From Apoda limacodes (taxonomy: Eukaryota > Arthropoda > Insecta > Lepidoptera > Limacodidae), in the NCBI GenBank assembly GCA_946406115.1, contig OX291544.1:9548001-9612000 (forward strand): a stretch of DNA of 64,000 bases. Reading direction: 5' to 3'. Below are positions 54,501 to 57,500 of the stretch, piece by piece; position 1 is the stretch's first letter, and each line of letters opens with the position of its first letter. The translations under genes were made by a program, and so were the position numbers. The notes below the pieces were generated by a model, which was not told the origin of the DNA, ran no database searches, and was given only the letters and a program-made list of their open reading frames with translations.

Positions 54501-57500
54501 TAGACACTACACTCCATGGTTCATTTGCGTTTACCACTGATATTTACCATAAAAATCCCCATCGGGCAATACAGTCAGTCATGTCATGTGTCGTGACTAC
54601 GAGGAGGTGCTATTCTCACTAAAACGTCTGTACCCAAAAAATTTTAAGTTTTCGTGTATTTATCGTCGCGTCAAGCCAGTCATAATTTTTCAACAGGAAA
54701 GGTTAAAATCAAGGTTTTTTTAAATAACAACACTGTGTACATAATTATATAAGAAACATTACTGCATTAGTTACATAACTTTGGATATATTTGCATTAAA
54801 TCAGGATTTGTACTGACCCAGTTCCAAAAAAAAATTTTATAAAATAACAACTCAAAATGATACTTATCAAATCAATTCCTTAGCTTATTTAATATTGTTA
54901 TTTTTTCGCAGGTTGGTGATTTCATACTTTTACATTTCCTAGGCCAAAACATGTCACTCCGTGTACTAGGGGAGGTTTTGGACGAGTTATCGCGGCGACT
55001 GCATCTCGGCTCTAACCCACCTTCGGCACCTTCTACCCTCGAAATGGCACCCATATACCCAGACATAGACAAGTACGCAAAAGAAACGGAAACCTAAATT
55101 TATATTAAGGGCAATATACAAACTCTTATTCATAAAATCAGAAACGCCTTCGAGTAACGAAATAAATACCTACTATTTCTACTCAGATTTATACAGTTAG
55201 CTGTCAAAAACAATAAAACGTTTTATGCTCATTTTTATACATTTTCTACTATATAATATAGATTATATAGTAAATATATTTTACTAAATTTACTATATAA
55301 TTATATTTAGGTAGGTTTTTTAAATGTAAACTTTCCAGTTTTTCGTGACATTCCTTTTGAATATTAGGCGAAATCGCCATTATAATAGAACAGTAGCCAC
55401 AGATTGCCTTGTAATTTAGCTTAAGCTTTGGAATTTTGGTCTCTTATTCTAAATTCTACATGGATTTAGTATGAAATTGTTACAAACTAGAAATATTTGT
55501 GAATAAATTGACTAGTTTTATTCTATTTTTCGGAATTTGTGAGGTTTTAAGATATGCAGGGTAAGGAAATTTGTGTATTAGATGTTTATTATCAGTTAAC
55601 ATTTGAAGCCGGTTGTTTTACTGTACTGTGTTTTTTTTTTATTACTTGCCAGTAGAATACTACATAGATAATGTGTCATTCAAATAATCTAACCTTAAGT
55701 AAGTATAGTGCAACACACAATTTTTACCCGATGGTCAAAAATAAAACCTACAGTCGCTATATTGAAATGGTGTGAACTTACAACGACAGTAGCGACTAAA
55801 CACCATTAATCCCAAGGTCAGAAAAGTTTGTTGCACCGTAAGTACATTTTCATGCAAAATTTCTTTATGCTGCCAGGAAGTGTATTTAATTTAATCTAAA
55901 AAAAAAAGAATTTATTACTAATAATTTGGTGAAGACTGTTGTATGAATACATTCAATCCGATTGTTCAATCATTTGCACTATTGGATTGACTAATTGAAT
56001 CGATATATTTTGGTGTTACGTGAATGAATAATTAATGTAATTGTATCGTTTTTGTGAATGTTTTGGCGTTACACCCGTATGCCTATTTTCGAACACTGCT
56101 TCGAATACGTAATTTTCGTATTTTATTTTTAAGTTCAACAGCGTAATGCATATACGCTTTTATATAAAAGACAAATATAACACATAAAATTTGGGAACAA
56201 CTGATTTTTATACCACGGAATACCTAACAGTATTCAAATATTTTAGTGATAGACCTTGGTGCATATTGTAAGGTTAATAATCCATAAAAAATATTTTTGT
56301 ACTCATATAATTAACTCAAAATATTGTGCCATTGTAGCAGGTTTTCGGACTTCTAAACACACACACTAAAACCAGATATGCATTTTTTCGTCCAGACAGA
56401 AAAAATAAGGCATATTCCAGTAGAAAAATATCTCAATTTAGTTTAAGGCAATTATTTTGTAGTTATAGATTTAAGATTATTTTCAGTCATTTTAGCCATT
56501 CATTATGTTAAGCAATTTGTAATTTAATTAAATATCGATGAATTTCAATGTTAAAAATCAATAAAACAGTTAGCATAATAAATTAACATAATATGACAAA
56601 GATTGTGGAACTCCAGTTATTAGGTTCAGCTATATTATTTTAAGGCTTAGATAAAGTTTACGTAACTATCATTCCTACACTAATTATATTTTTTACTTGA
56701 TAAATAATTAGAATTATAAAGACTGCTATTATGACAATAATTGAAATAATTTCATTTGTATTTGATAATTATATAATTTTGGAATAAACAAATTTATTTT
56801 TAAACATATGCGTTATTTTATTTATTTGAATTTGTTTTTAATTCTTCAATATCCTTAAAGCCGCAACAATTGAGAATTTCACTAATCAATTTTAAGATAT
56901 AAGTACGTTAAGCATAAAATTAATTTGCAGTACATTTTTAATGTCCTTAATGCAAAACTTAAGTAAATCTGCGAGAATCGGTGCTTTGTATTTCCAGTAT
57001 TTGTCCAGGGTCCGGGTTTTTCTCCTTTTATTCTAAGACAAAACTTTTTTTGGAGTAATTTGTCAAAAAAATATTTCCGCGTAGTGCTCGTTGATACGTT
57101 ATTTTGTGACCGTCAAAAAACTTACCCCTTGGTTGAAAATGTGCCATAAAGACAAAACATACCATATAGAAATTTAGATAAACAAAGATATGAAATATAG
57201 ATAGAAACAAAGAAAATATATTTTACAACAGGTAGGAGGTATGTACAATTTAACCTATCATCGGCTAACGTTTTTGAGCAGCTATCGTGAATACTGCCGA
57301 CCTTAAAATGGTTTAAATTTACATCTACCTCATATTTCAATGCCGACCTCTATTTGAATGTTAAACTCATTCCCGCCTCTCTCCCAATTTTCTCATTCTG
57401 CAAACGATTTTGTACAGTAATTTCAGTATGTATACAGTGTCAGCAATATAAGGCAATGCACAGTGTCTCGCAAGTGCTGTGACGCCAACACAATAATTCT

